A stretch of DNA of 9,526 nt from an uncultured Phascolarctobacterium sp. (GCA_900552855.1 USBG01000058.1:1-9526); one strand, 5' to 3'. Positions 1 to 6,686 are shown, numbered from the stretch's first letter. Numbers and translations: made by a program. The notes: a model not told the origin generated them from the sequence alone.

Positions 1-1592
1 GTTGCCATTAGAATAACTGTAAATGCTTTCTGTAAGAAATCTTTCGCTTTCTCCCAAAGAAGCTGTGCCACATTCTTCGCACCCGGCAGACGATAATTCG
101 GAAGTTCCATAACAAATGGTACCGGTTCTCCTTTAAACAGAGTTCCTCGATAAAGGAATGCGATTAAAATTCCAACTACAATTCCAAGCACGTACAGACC
201 CGACATGATCAGTCCGCCCTTACCCGGGAAAAATGTACTTACAAAGAATGCATAAATCGGAAGTTTTGCTGTACAGCTCATAAACGGTGTCAGAAGGATC
301 GTCATCCTACGGTCTCTTTCACTGGTCAATGTTCTTGTTGCCATAACTGCCGGAACTGTACATCCGAATCCGATCAACATCGGCACAATGCTTCGACCGG
401 AAAGACCGATCTTACGAAGCAGTTTGTCCATTACAAATGCCACTCGCGCGATATATCCACTGTCTTCCATCATAGAGAGGAAGAAGAACAAAGTAACAAT
501 AATCGGAAGAAAACTAAGCACGCTTCCTACTCCTGTAAAGATTCCGTCGATCACAAGACTTCGGATTGCATCATTTACATTGAGTGCGATCAGTCCCGCC
601 TCAGCCATTCTTGACAACTGATCAATTCCCATTTCCAGAATTCCTTGCAGAAATGCACCGATTACATTAAATGTCAAATAAAATACAAGCACCATGATTC
701 CGATAAAGCATGGGATCGCTGTATATTTTCCTGTCAAGATTTTGTCTATCTTCTCACTTCTGACACGTTCTTTACTCTCTTTCGGTTTTACAACCGTCTG
801 CTCACAGAGACGTTCAATAAAATCGAATCGCATATCTGCGATTGCCGCACTTCGGTCAACCTCACGTTCCGTCTCCATCTGCTGTACAATATGCTCAAGC
901 ATATCCAACTCATTCTGATCAAGCTTTAACTGTTCTAAGATCAGCGGATCCCCCTCGATTGCCTTCGTTGCGGCAAAACGTACCGGAAGCTTTGCTTCTT
1001 CTGCATGGTCTTCAATCAGATGAATCACTGCATGGATACATCTGTGGACCGCACCGTCATGATCACTTTTATCACAGAAATCCTGACGCAACGGACGCTC
1101 CTGGTATTTTGCCACATGAAGTGCATGACGTATTACTTCATCCACACCTTCGTTCTTCGCTGCCGAAATCGGAATAACCGGAACTCCAAGCAGTGCTTCC
1201 ATTGTATTCACATCGATAGATCCATGATTTCCAATCACCTCATCCATCATATTCAAAGCAATAACCATAGGAATATTCAGCTCTATGAGCTGTAAGCTTA
1301 AATACAAGCTACGTTCAATATTAGTTGCATCAATAACATTGATGATAGCATCAGGCTTATTATATAGAAGCAAATCTCTTGTTACAATCTCCTCAGAGGT
1401 GTAGGGAGATAGAGAATAAATACCGGGAAGGTCAATAACAGTAGAATCGGGAGCGTATAAAAGGGTACCCTCCTTTTTTTGTACTGTTACACCAGGAAAA
1501 TTACCTACATGCTGATTACTTCCAGTTAAATAATTGAACAATGTGCTTTTACCACAATTTTGGTTACCAACAAGGGCAAAATGCAGTTTCAT
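1..1592 (-). CDS. feoB: Ferrous iron transport protein B (FeoB), 3' end cut by window edge
   Basis: Inner-membrane Fe2+ transporter with an N-terminal GTPase domain. The visible 530 residues carry the G1 loop GNQNCGKS (9-16), DLPG (54-57), NMMD (114-117) and an SAAKNEG-type G5 (143-149). A helical linker follows, then membrane segments from about residue 292, including the conserved GFGCTVPA (408-415) and SCTAKLPIY (439-447) gate-type motifs. The remaining membrane core lies beyond base 1. The ATG overlaps the feoA stop (TAATG), with GGAGGAA just upstream, so translation is probably coupled to feoA. The reading frame is open throughout. Oddity: proline and glycine codon use changes sharply near residue 118 (about base 1240). 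The first part resembles the neighbouring genes and the rest does not. Family assignment is secure; the integrity of the gene as one natural unit is less so. Confidence 0.95.
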   Translation of the reverse strand, partial: MKLHFALVGNQNCGKSTLFNYLTGSNQHVGNFPGVTVQKKEGTLLYAPDSTVIDLPGIYSLSPYTSEEIVTRDLLLYNKPDAIINVIDATNIERSLYLSLQLIELNIPMVIALNMMDEVIGNHGSIDVNTMEALLGVPVIPISAAKNEGVDEVIRHALHVAKYQERPLRQDFCDKSDHDGAVHRCIHAVIHLIEDHAEEAKLPVRFAATKAIEGDPLILEQLKLDQNELDMLEHIVQQMETEREVDRSAAIADMRFDFIERLCEQTVVKPKESKERVRSEKIDKILTGKYTAIPCFIGIMVLVFYLTFNVIGAFLQGILEMGIDQLSRMAEAGLIALNVNDAIRSLVIDGIFTGVGSVLSFLPIIVTLFFFLSMMEDSGYIARVAFVMDKLLRKIGLSGRSIVPMLIGFGCTVPAVMATRTLTSERDRRMTILLTPFMSCTAKLPIYAFFVSTFFPGKGGLIMSGLYVLGIVVGILIAFLYRGTLFKGEPVPFVMELPNYRLPGAKNVAQLLWEKAKDFLQKAFTVILMA

Positions 1593-1834
1593 TAGCGTTC
1601 CTCCTCTAATACAACAGTAATTTTAGAGGCTTCATCAGCACGAAGTGTCAACTCATAGCCACGTAAAAAAATCTCTAGCGGATCACCTAAGGGAGCGCGC
1701 TTGCGCACCATTACTCTTGTCCGTGGAGTAAGACCCATATCTAATAAACGACGACGTAATATACCCTCGCCGCCTACAATTTGGATAATTCCAGTTTGCC
1801 CAATAGCCAATTTATCTAAGGTTAAGTTTTCCAT
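1592..1834 (-). CDS. feoA: Ferrous iron transport protein A (FeoA)
   Basis: Small cytoplasmic SH3-like protein of 80 residues, a normal length for FeoA, which supports FeoB-dependent Fe2+ uptake. Visible family features are the GIIQIVGGEGILRRRLLDMG region (residues 15-34), the following LTPRTRVMVRKRAPLGDPLEI segment and the closing RGYELTLRADEASKI strand. It precedes feoB in the same transcript, and its stop codon shares one base with the feoB start. An AGGA about 11 nt upstream is an adequate though not strong ribosome binding site. A consensus promoter lies about 130 bp upstream, leaving a long leader of about 120 nt that contains an AT-rich dyad. Confidence 0.93.
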   Translation of the reverse strand: MENLTLDKLAIGQTGIIQIVGGEGILRRRLLDMGLTPRTRVMVRKRAPLGDPLEIFLRGYELTLRADEASKITVVLEEER

Positions 1835-1868
1835 TTTTTATCAATCCTATCACTTTTACATACAAAAT

Positions 1869-1914
1869 ATATAATAATGAAAACTATATCAAGTATAACT
1901 TTTCGTCATTATAT
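1869..1914 (-). promoter_or_regulatory. AT-rich 15-bp inverted repeat in the feoA leader
   Basis: Arms at 1869-1883 and 1900-1914 are complementary at 13 of 15 positions, separated by 16 nt. On the feo transcript one of the two imperfect pairs becomes a G-U wobble. It lies between the predicted feo start site (about 1955) and the feoA start codon. It could be a protein-binding dyad or an mRNA hairpin affecting feoA translation. There is no U-run after it to make it a terminator. Function is unknown. Confidence 0.4.
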
Positions 1915-1961
1915 TCCTTGGCTAACCATATATGCACAGTAAGCCATAATTAACTACAAAC

Positions 1962-1990
1962 ATTATATATTTCTGATACATCGGTGTCAA
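1962..1990 (-). promoter_or_regulatory. Sigma-A promoter of feoAB
   Basis: Read on the minus strand, TTGACA (1990-1985) and TATAAT (1967-1962) are separated by exactly 17 nt, a perfect housekeeping promoter. The start site would be near 1955, giving a leader of about 120 nt before feoA. No convincing classical Fur box overlaps it. A candidate PerR-type box lies about 60 bp upstream at 2052-2066. Confidence 0.75.
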
Positions 1991-2051
1991 TATTATCGAT
2001 GCGGAAAATTATTATTAATTGCTTTTGTCGATAAATGTTGCACTTTAAAAA

Positions 2052-2066
2052 TGAGAACGATTCTAT
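2052..2066. promoter_or_regulatory. Candidate PerR/Fur-type operator
   Basis: TGAGAACGATTCTAT matches 11 of the 14 defined positions of the Bacillus PerR box TTAGAATNATTCTAA, with the symmetric core AGAA-CGA-TTCT intact. It sits in the divergent region between feoA and the PerR-like gene, about 70 bp upstream of the perR -35 element and about 60 bp from the feo -35 element. Binding is inferred from sequence similarity only. Confidence 0.4.
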
Positions 2067-2136
2067 AATTAAATTTCAGGCAGTAAAAAACTATAGGTTT
2101 CATTTATTATTTTTACGCATATTACACTAAATACAC

Positions 2137-2164
2137 TTGACATTTCTCTACAAAATAGTATAAT
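2137..2164 (+). promoter_or_regulatory. Sigma-A promoter of the perR-rubrerythrin operon
   Basis: TTGACA (2137-2142) and TATAAT (2159-2164) are separated by 16 nt. The start site would fall near 2171. Immediately after the -10 element, 2164-2176 reads TTCTAAATAAGAA, a near-palindrome with one mismatched pair. It overlaps the expected start site and would be well placed for autorepression, but it is a poorer match to known PerR boxes than the upstream site. Confidence 0.75.
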
Positions 2165-2201
2165 TCTAAATAAGAACTATTTTTGATAAAGGATGATGAA
2201 A

Positions 2202-2627
2202 ATGGCTAAAAGAAACACTATTCAAAGACAATTAGTAATTGCAGCTGTACGCTTTTTAGCAGATCACCCTACTGCTGAAGAAGTATACGATCGCATTACT
2301 ATGGAATACCCCGACATCAGTAAGGGTACTGTATATCGCAACTTAAACTCTTTGGTTGAAAGCGGCCTTTTGGGTAAGGTTTCCGTTCCTAGTGGTGCGG
2401 ACCGTTTCGACCACATTTTGGCAAGACATTACCACATTAAATGCACTAAATGCGGTAAATTCATGAATGTAGAAAACTTCGACTATATTCCTGATATGGA
2501 CGAAAAGGTTGCTTCTGTAACCGGCTACAAAATGAATCACCACGATATCGTATTCAGCGGTGTATGCCCTGACTGCCAAAAAATTGCTGAAGAGCATGGT
2601 GAGGTTTTAGGCGACGACGAGAACTAA
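2202..2627 (+). CDS. perR: PerR-like Fur-family transcriptional regulator
   Basis: Fur-family metal-dependent DNA-binding repressor of 141 residues. The start at 2202 is preferred because AAAGG (2188-2192) sits 9 nt before it, whereas the in-frame ATG at 2193 directly abuts that site. The winged-helix recognition region is ISKGTVYRNLNSLVESGLL (about 39-57). Structural zinc cysteines are C81, C84, C122 and C125. Compared with Bacillus subtilis PerR, regulatory metal ligands H37, D85, H91 and H93 are matched by H22, D70, H76 and H78, but D104 aligns with N89. The N-terminus is about a dozen residues shorter than B. subtilis PerR. It is followed after 66 bp, with no terminator, by rubrerythrin, a classic PerR target, which favours a peroxide sensor over an iron (Fur) or zinc (Zur) sensor. 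The exact subfamily is an inference. Confidence 0.85.
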   Translation: MAKRNTIQRQLVIAAVRFLADHPTAEEVYDRITMEYPDISKGTVYRNLNSLVESGLLGKVSVPSGADRFDHILARHYHIKCTKCGKFMNVENFDYIPDMDEKVASVTGYKMNHHDIVFSGVCPDCQKIAEEHGEVLGDDEN

Positions 2628-2693
2628 TTTAGTTCCGTGTGATTTAAGCGCCCCCTATTCAATTTGTATTCTGCATAGTAAGGAGGAATTGAC

Positions 2694-3233
2694 ATGGATT
2701 TAAAAGGTACTAAGACTGAGCAAAACTTATTAACTGCATTTGCAGGCGAAAGCCAAGCAAGAGTAAAATATGAGTATTACGCTAGTGCAGCTAAAAAAGA
2801 AGGATACAACCAAGTTGGCGCTTTCTTTAGTGAGACTTCTGCCAATGAGAAGGAACACGCTAAGCTGTGGTTTAAGGCACTCCATGAAGGCAAAGTTCCT
2901 GATACCATTACCAACCTTAAAGATGCGGCTGCAGGTGAAAATTATGAGTGGACTGAGATGTACGCTGAATTTGCTAAAACTGCAAAAGAAGAAGGCTTTG
3001 AAAAATTAGCTTTCCTGTTTGAAGAGGTTGGCAAGATTGAAAAAGAGCACGAAGAAAGATATCGCGCCCTATTAGCTAATATTGAAAACGATCGTGTTTT
3101 CAAGCGCGATGAACAAAAGGTTTGGATTTGCACTAACTGCGGCAAAATTGTCATTGCTAAAGAAGCACCTGCAAAATGTCCCGTTTGCGACCATCCCCAA
3201 GGCTATTTCGAGCTCCGTGCAATGAACTACTAA
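2694..3233 (+). CDS. rbr: Rubrerythrin (diiron peroxidase)
   Basis: Cytoplasmic non-haem diiron protein that reduces hydrogen peroxide to water in anaerobes. At 179 residues it is slightly shorter than classical rubrerythrins (about 190). The ferritin-like domain carries E19, E52-x-x-H55, E85/E88 and E116-x-x-H119 as diiron ligands. The C-terminal rubredoxin-like domain carries C146-x-x-C149 and C162-x-x-C165 for a single Fe(SCys)4. A strong AAGGAGG lies 8 nt before the ATG. It is probably co-transcribed with the PerR-like gene and repressed by it, being induced by peroxide. An intrinsic terminator follows. Electron donor (rubredoxin or NADH-rubredoxin reductase) is not in this window. Confidence 0.96.
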   Translation: MDLKGTKTEQNLLTAFAGESQARVKYEYYASAAKKEGYNQVGAFFSETSANEKEHAKLWFKALHEGKVPDTITNLKDAAAGENYEWTEMYAEFAKTAKEEGFEKLAFLFEEVGKIEKEHEERYRALLANIENDRVFKRDEQKVWICTNCGKIVIAKEAPAKCPVCDHPQGYFELRAMNY

Positions 3234-3244
3234 GAAGCTATAAG

Positions 3245-3277
3245 AAAAAAGAACCATCTTATGGTGGTTCTTTTTTT
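3245..3277 (+). terminator. Rho-independent terminator after rubrerythrin
   Basis: The stem GAACCATC / GGTGGTTC (one G-U pair) with a TTAT loop is flanked by an A-run before and a seven-T run after. It lies 12 nt past the rubrerythrin stop. The A/T flanks would also allow some function on the opposite strand. Confidence 0.88.
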
Positions 3278-3352
3278 ATGTTTGCCTATCATCATATCAT
3301 TAATCATTGTTATATATCAGCTTTTACACTATCCATTAGCAAGATGGTAATA

Positions 3353-3395
3353 ATAAAAAGGAACCAATACCTGTACTAAACAGTTGTTGGTTCCT
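3353..3395 (-). terminator. Rho-independent terminator after pepT
   Basis: Perfect 9-bp stem AGGAACCAA (3359-3367) / TTGGTTCCT (3387-3395), with an inner 4-bp stem CTGT/ACAG in its loop. On the minus strand it is followed by TTTTT and further AT sequence. It lies about 30 nt beyond the pepT stop. Together with the rubrerythrin terminator it separates two convergent transcripts; the 75 bp between them holds no recognisable feature. Confidence 0.75.
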
Positions 3396-3426
3396 CTTTT
3401 ACATATGGTTATATTCTATTTACAGC

Positions 3427-4647
3427 TTACGCTTTTACTAAATTTACAACAACCTCGGTGCATTTTATCAATGACTCTACAGGCAAATATTCAAAGCGTC
3501 CATGGAAGTTGTGACCACCTGTAAAGATGTTGGGACATGGTAATCCCATTGCAGATAGAGTGGAGCCATCGGTACCACCACGTACAGGCAACAGAATAGG
3601 CTTAACGCCAGCCTTGACCATAGCGTTCTCCGCACGTTCTACAATTTCGTACACAGGAGTAATATATTCCTTCATATTACAATAGCTGTCCTTCAAAACA
3701 CATTCTACAGTACCTGTGCCATACTTTTCATTCATCAGCGCAGTCAATGCCAGCAAATAGCTTTTTCGTTTTTCCAAAATAGCCTTGTCGTGGTCACGCA
3801 AAATCATGTCAATTTCTACTCTGTCAGTACCACCATTGATACGCAGTGTGTGATAAAATCCCTCATAGCCTTCGGTGTACTCAGGACGTTCACCTGCAGG
3901 CAGGCTCATTTGCCACTCAGCAGCCATGGTTACTGCATTACGCATTTTGTTTTTAGAGCTGCCAGGATGAACAGATACACCATGGAATACAACATTAACA
4001 TTGCAGGCATTAAAGGTTTCGTAATTAAGCTCACCTACAGCTCCACCATCAACGGTATAGGCAAAGCTAGCACCAAATTTTTCCAGCGGAAAATGCTCGG
4101 TACCGCGACCAACCTCTTCATCAGGAGTAAAGCCCAGACGCACCTTACCATGCTTAATTTCCGGATGTGCTAAAAGATATTCGCAGGCACTGACGATAGC
4201 TGCAATACCGGCCTTGTCATCCGCACCTAAAAGCGTTGTACCATCAGTAGTCAAAATACTTTGACCAACATAATTTAGCAGCTCAGGAAAATCCTCTGGA
4301 GAAAGCTCATCTACATCACTCAGTTTAATTTTACCACCGTCATAATTTTCATGGAGCTGTACCTGTACATCTTTACCACTAGCCTCGCAGCTAGTGTCCA
4401 TATGAGCAATAAGACCAATCACAGGTCCATCATCTACACCATTAGCAGGCAAGGTTGCCAGCACATAGCCGTGCTCCGTCATTTCCACGTCAGATAGACC
4501 AATAGAATTAAGCTCTTTAACTAAATACTTTGCTAAATCCAACTCCTTAACAGAGCTAGGGAAGCAGGTAGCCTTATCATCGGAAGTAGTTTCAATTTTT
4601 GCATAAGCAGTAAAACGCTCTATAATTCTTGCTTTACTAAGTTCCAT
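3427..4647 (-). CDS. pepT: Peptidase T (tripeptide aminopeptidase)
   Basis: Cytoplasmic zinc metallopeptidase of the M20 family that removes the N-terminal residue from tripeptides. It has 406 residues, matching E. coli PepT (408). Metal ligands and catalytic residues are visible: H82-x-D84 in AHMDTS, D143 in GADDKAG, E177-E178 in TPDEEVG, D200 in TVDGG and H382 in GGHNFHG. The dimerisation (lid) domain lies between about residues 210 and 330. The start at 4647 is chosen because AGAGG ends 6 nt before it; the in-frame ATG at 4653 directly abuts that site. An intrinsic terminator lies about 25 bp upstream and no good promoter is apparent between them, so expression may depend on read-through or an upstream promoter within the zinc-ribbon gene. 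Confidence 0.95.
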   Translation of the reverse strand: MELSKARIIERFTAYAKIETTSDDKATCFPSSVKELDLAKYLVKELNSIGLSDVEMTEHGYVLATLPANGVDDGPVIGLIAHMDTSCEASGKDVQVQLHENYDGGKIKLSDVDELSPEDFPELLNYVGQSILTTDGTTLLGADDKAGIAAIVSACEYLLAHPEIKHGKVRLGFTPDEEVGRGTEHFPLEKFGASFAYTVDGGAVGELNYETFNACNVNVVFHGVSVHPGSSKNKMRNAVTMAAEWQMSLPAGERPEYTEGYEGFYHTLRINGGTDRVEIDMILRDHDKAILEKRKSYLLALTALMNEKYGTGTVECVLKDSYCNMKEYITPVYEIVERAENAMVKAGVKPILLPVRGGTDGSTLSAMGLPCPNIFTGGHNFHGRFEYLPVESLIKCTEVVVNLVKA

Positions 4648-4665
4648 CTTCATCCTCTTTTCTTA

Positions 4666-4698
4666 TAAAAAAACAGGTACAGCGTAAACTGTACCTGT
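4666..4698 (-). terminator. Intrinsic terminator between zinc-ribbon gene and pepT
   Basis: Perfect 10-bp stem ACAGGTACAG / CTGTACCTGT with a 6-nt loop, followed on the minus strand by seven T residues. It lies about 20 bp after the zinc-ribbon stop codon and about 8 bp before the pepT ribosome binding site. It either ends the short upstream transcript or attenuates pepT. Confidence 0.85.
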
Positions 4699-4718
4699 AA
4701 TTTGTTTAAGCTATAAAA

Positions 4719-5006
4719 TTAAGCTTTACGTGCGTTGAAGCAGTCGCGGCAGTATACCGGACGGTCTTCAGAAGGACGGAAAGGAACCATGGTTTCTTTG
4801 CCGCACTCAGCGCATACTGCAGGGAACATCTCGCGTTGCGGACGCTCGGTTGCAATACCCATGCGTTGTTTACGAGCTTGACGGCAAGTAGGGCAGCGAC
4901 GGGGTTCGTTGGTAAAGCCTTTTTCTTCGTAGAATTCTTGCTCGGAAGCGGAGAATACGAATTCAGCGCCGCATTCTACGCATTTTAAAGTTTTGTCTTC
5001 TTTCAT
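4719..5006 (-). CDS. Small double zinc-ribbon protein, CxxC-x17-CxxC family
   Basis: Protein of 95 residues with two four-cysteine zinc sites. The first is C9-x2-C12 with C38-x2-C41 and resembles the probable zinc-binding domain family seen in many anaerobes. The second is C65-x2-C68 with C86-x2-C89, spaced by exactly 17 residues as in the CxxC-x17-CxxC family. The linker between them is rich in Arg and Lys (ARKQRMG, TERPQREM), which would suit nucleic-acid or ribosome contact, but that is only a guess. No enzymatic motif, signal peptide or membrane segment is seen. AGGAG sits 10 nt before the start. It has its own promoter and terminator, so it is probably a single-gene unit. No specific function can be assigned. 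Confidence 0.9.
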   Translation of the reverse strand: MKEDKTLKCVECGAEFVFSASEQEFYEEKGFTNEPRRCPTCRQARKQRMGIATERPQREMFPAVCAECGKETMVPFRPSEDRPVYCRDCFNARKA

Positions 5007-5142
5007 TGGTTAATCACTCCTAATCATAGATAAACATACCCCAAAGAACGCATTAATGTTACAACTGCTTCGCCCATGATATCTATGATAATGATAGAAG
5101 TAGTTAAGAACTCTAACCGGACCACTGAGATACACCATTTAC

Positions 5143-5171
5143 AGTATATATTAGCCTATTGTAAATGTCAA
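5143..5171 (-). promoter_or_regulatory. Sigma-A promoter of the zinc-ribbon gene
   Basis: On the minus strand TTGACA (5171-5166) and TATACT (5148-5143) are separated by 17 nt. The start would be near 5136, giving a leader of about 130 nt. It lies only about 12 bp beyond the T-run ending the cob operon, so the zinc-ribbon gene is transcribed independently of it. Confidence 0.7.
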
Positions 5172-5183
5172 TATAAACTATAC

Positions 5184-5218
5184 AAAAAAACTGTTAGGCT
5201 TTTGTTAAATTAACAAAA
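5184..5218 (-). terminator. Probable terminator of the cob operon
   Basis: Directly after the cobC stop, 5200-5218 is a perfect dyad TTTTGTTAA-A-TTAACAAAA. On the minus strand a seven-T run follows at 5190-5184 after a 9-nt gap. The stem is AT-rich and not directly abutting the T-run, so it is weaker than the other terminators here. Confidence 0.45.
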
Positions 5219-5854
5219 TTATTCAAAAGCATTTTTAGGCTCTTTATATTCTAAAAAGCTATTATCGTTCATACGCTCCAAAGTAAGGCTGCCATCCCAG
5301 TCAACCAATGTGGTTACAGATACATTATGCACTGCCAGCTTCCACATATTATTTAAGGGGATGCCTAACATTTGGCATAGCTGTACACGTACAATGCCAC
5401 CATGGGATACAATAGCAATGTTTTTGCTATGCCCCTCCTTAGCAATAATCTGTGCAAAAGCCTTTTCACAACGCTCTGCGACCTGTACAAAGGATTCACC
5501 ATTAGGTGGAACCCATTCACCTGGCTTTGTCAGGAACAGGTTCATTTCCTCAGGCCAACGCTCGTTAATCTCCTGATATCTTAAGCCTTCCCAGTCACCA
5601 AAACTTACCTCCTGTAGCAAATCCATAGAAATTGCCTCCAGGCCATGAGACTGCGCCAGCTTATCTGCAGTCATTTTAGCACGTTTCATGGAGCTACTAT
5701 AGACTACATCAATTTTTTGTTCCTTCATAAACTCAACAAGACGCTCTGCCTGTTCAATACCTGCAGCGTTTAGGGGGTTATCCATACGTCCCTGAAAACG
5801 ATGGTCCTTGTTGCTGTCCGTTTCACCGTGACGAATTAAAAATATTTTTCCCAT
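5219..5854 (-). CDS. cobC: Histidine phosphatase, likely alpha-ribazole phosphatase (CobC)
   Basis: Cytoplasmic phosphoglycerate-mutase-like phosphatase of 211 residues. The catalytic residues are clear: phospho-accepting H9 in RHGE (8-11), R58 in SSSMKRAKMTA, E82 in LQEVSFGDWEG and H151 in SHGG. Such enzymes act on many phosphates. Its position as the last gene of a riboswitch-controlled cobamide operon points to CobC, which removes the 5'-phosphate from alpha-ribazole phosphate or from cobamide phosphate. The start codon lies one base after the stop of the preceding gene, with AAAGGAAAAGG inside that gene as ribosome binding site. The biochemical role rests on context rather than on a residue unique to CobC. 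Confidence 0.85.
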   Translation of the reverse strand: MGKIFLIRHGETDSNKDHRFQGRMDNPLNAAGIEQAERLVEFMKEQKIDVVYSSSMKRAKMTADKLAQSHGLEAISMDLLQEVSFGDWEGLRYQEINERWPEEMNLFLTKPGEWVPPNGESFVQVAERCEKAFAQIIAKEGHSKNIAIVSHGGIVRVQLCQMLGIPLNNMWKLAVHNVSVTTLVDWDGSLTLERMNDNSFLEYKEPKNAFE

Positions 5855-5855
5855 C

Positions 5856-6656
5856 TTATTTTGCCTTTTCCTTTTTTACCTGCTCATGTAGGGAGAACTC
5901 CTTCATCTCCACATGAACACCTGCCTCCTCAAAGGTTTCCATCTCTTTAAAGGATTTGATGCCTGCGTTGAATAAGGTAAATGCCACTGCGGCGCCCTCA
6001 CCTGCTCCATCAGGAATATTCAGGCGCAAAGGTGCTGTTAAGCCCAGCTCCTGTAAAAGCTCCTCTGCTCCCTCCTCTAAGGATACATGACCAGCAAAGC
6101 AATAGTCAATAACAGCAGGTGCTAAAGCTACAGCTTTTTTTGCTGCTAGGCAGGTTGCCACACCATCCAGCATTACAGGAACCTTCATCGCAGCAGCTTG
6201 TAAAATTGCGCCTGCCATAGCGCTAATAACTAGCTCATCCTCTGCAGCAGCAACGCAGCCAAAGCCAATCAGACCAAGTCCATCCTTATGAATGTGCTCC
6301 TGCATCAGACCAGCACCTTCCTCCAGTGCCTCTTCTTCATCCATAGCGGTCACTAAAAAGGCCTCAACCTTAGCATTTGTTTCTGCTGCAAGCAGAACCA
6401 CAGGCCATTGACCACGCATAATTTTAGCTGCCTGCTCACCATGAGCCGCATCGCACCAAACAAAAAGGCTACGCTTAGGATAGTCAATATCTTCTTTCTT
6501 ATATTTGCCTAAAATAGCTGCATAGCGAGAGGTCATGGTCTCTAGCTGTGCTAATGAGCCAAGAGGCTTAATCAGAGCATCAAAGCGGTCCTGAGCCTTT
6601 TGCTGGCAATCCTTATCAGTAGGGACAATCTTTTCAATTATTTCATCAATATGCAT
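5856..6656 (-). CDS. Divergent CobT-like protein, possible ArsB-type partner of CobT
   Basis: Protein of 266 residues related to nicotinate-nucleotide:base phosphoribosyltransferase (CobT). Shared landmarks are the N-terminal RFDALIKPLGSLAQLE (24-39), the VPVMLDGVAT segment (159-168), the DGAGEGAAVAF stretch (216-226) and a C-terminal METFEEAGV. It is about 70 residues shorter than the CobT two genes upstream. The GEMGIGNTTS region and about 50 residues after it are missing, GDHGIA is replaced by CDAAHGE, and the catalytic Glu of GEGTGA aligns with A218. An independent enzyme with normal CobT chemistry is therefore doubtful. Sporomusa ovata uses two CobT homologues, ArsA and ArsB, together to activate phenolic as well as benzimidazole bases, so a regulatory or structural partner role is a reasonable inference. 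GGAGA lies shortly before the start. Confidence 0.75.
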   Translation of the reverse strand: MHIDEIIEKIVPTDKDCQQKAQDRFDALIKPLGSLAQLETMTSRYAAILGKYKKEDIDYPKRSLFVWCDAAHGEQAAKIMRGQWPVVLLAAETNAKVEAFLVTAMDEEEALEEGAGLMQEHIHKDGLGLIGFGCVAAAEDELVISAMAGAILQAAAMKVPVMLDGVATCLAAKKAVALAPAVIDYCFAGHVSLEEGAEELLQELGLTAPLRLNIPDGAGEGAAVAFTLFNAGIKSFKEMETFEEAGVHVEMKEFSLHEQVKKEKAK

Positions 6657-6686
6657 TATAATTCTCCAATTCTTTACTTCATGAGC

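Noticed and set aside
388..1295. Several plus-strand open frames of 74-111 codons opposite feoB
   Set aside because: They lie antisense to an uninterrupted, well-conserved feoB frame, have no ribosome binding sites and give sequences that look like no protein family.
2038..2069. Possible second plus-strand promoter (TTGCAC and TATAAT) overlapping the PerR-type box
   Set aside because: The -10 is perfect but the spacer is 20 nt, and a far better promoter for the same gene lies at 2137-2164.
5078..5095. Fur-box-like half site (TGATAATGATAG) in the zinc-ribbon leader
   Set aside because: Only the left half matches the 7-1-7 Fur consensus; the right half shows almost no agreement.
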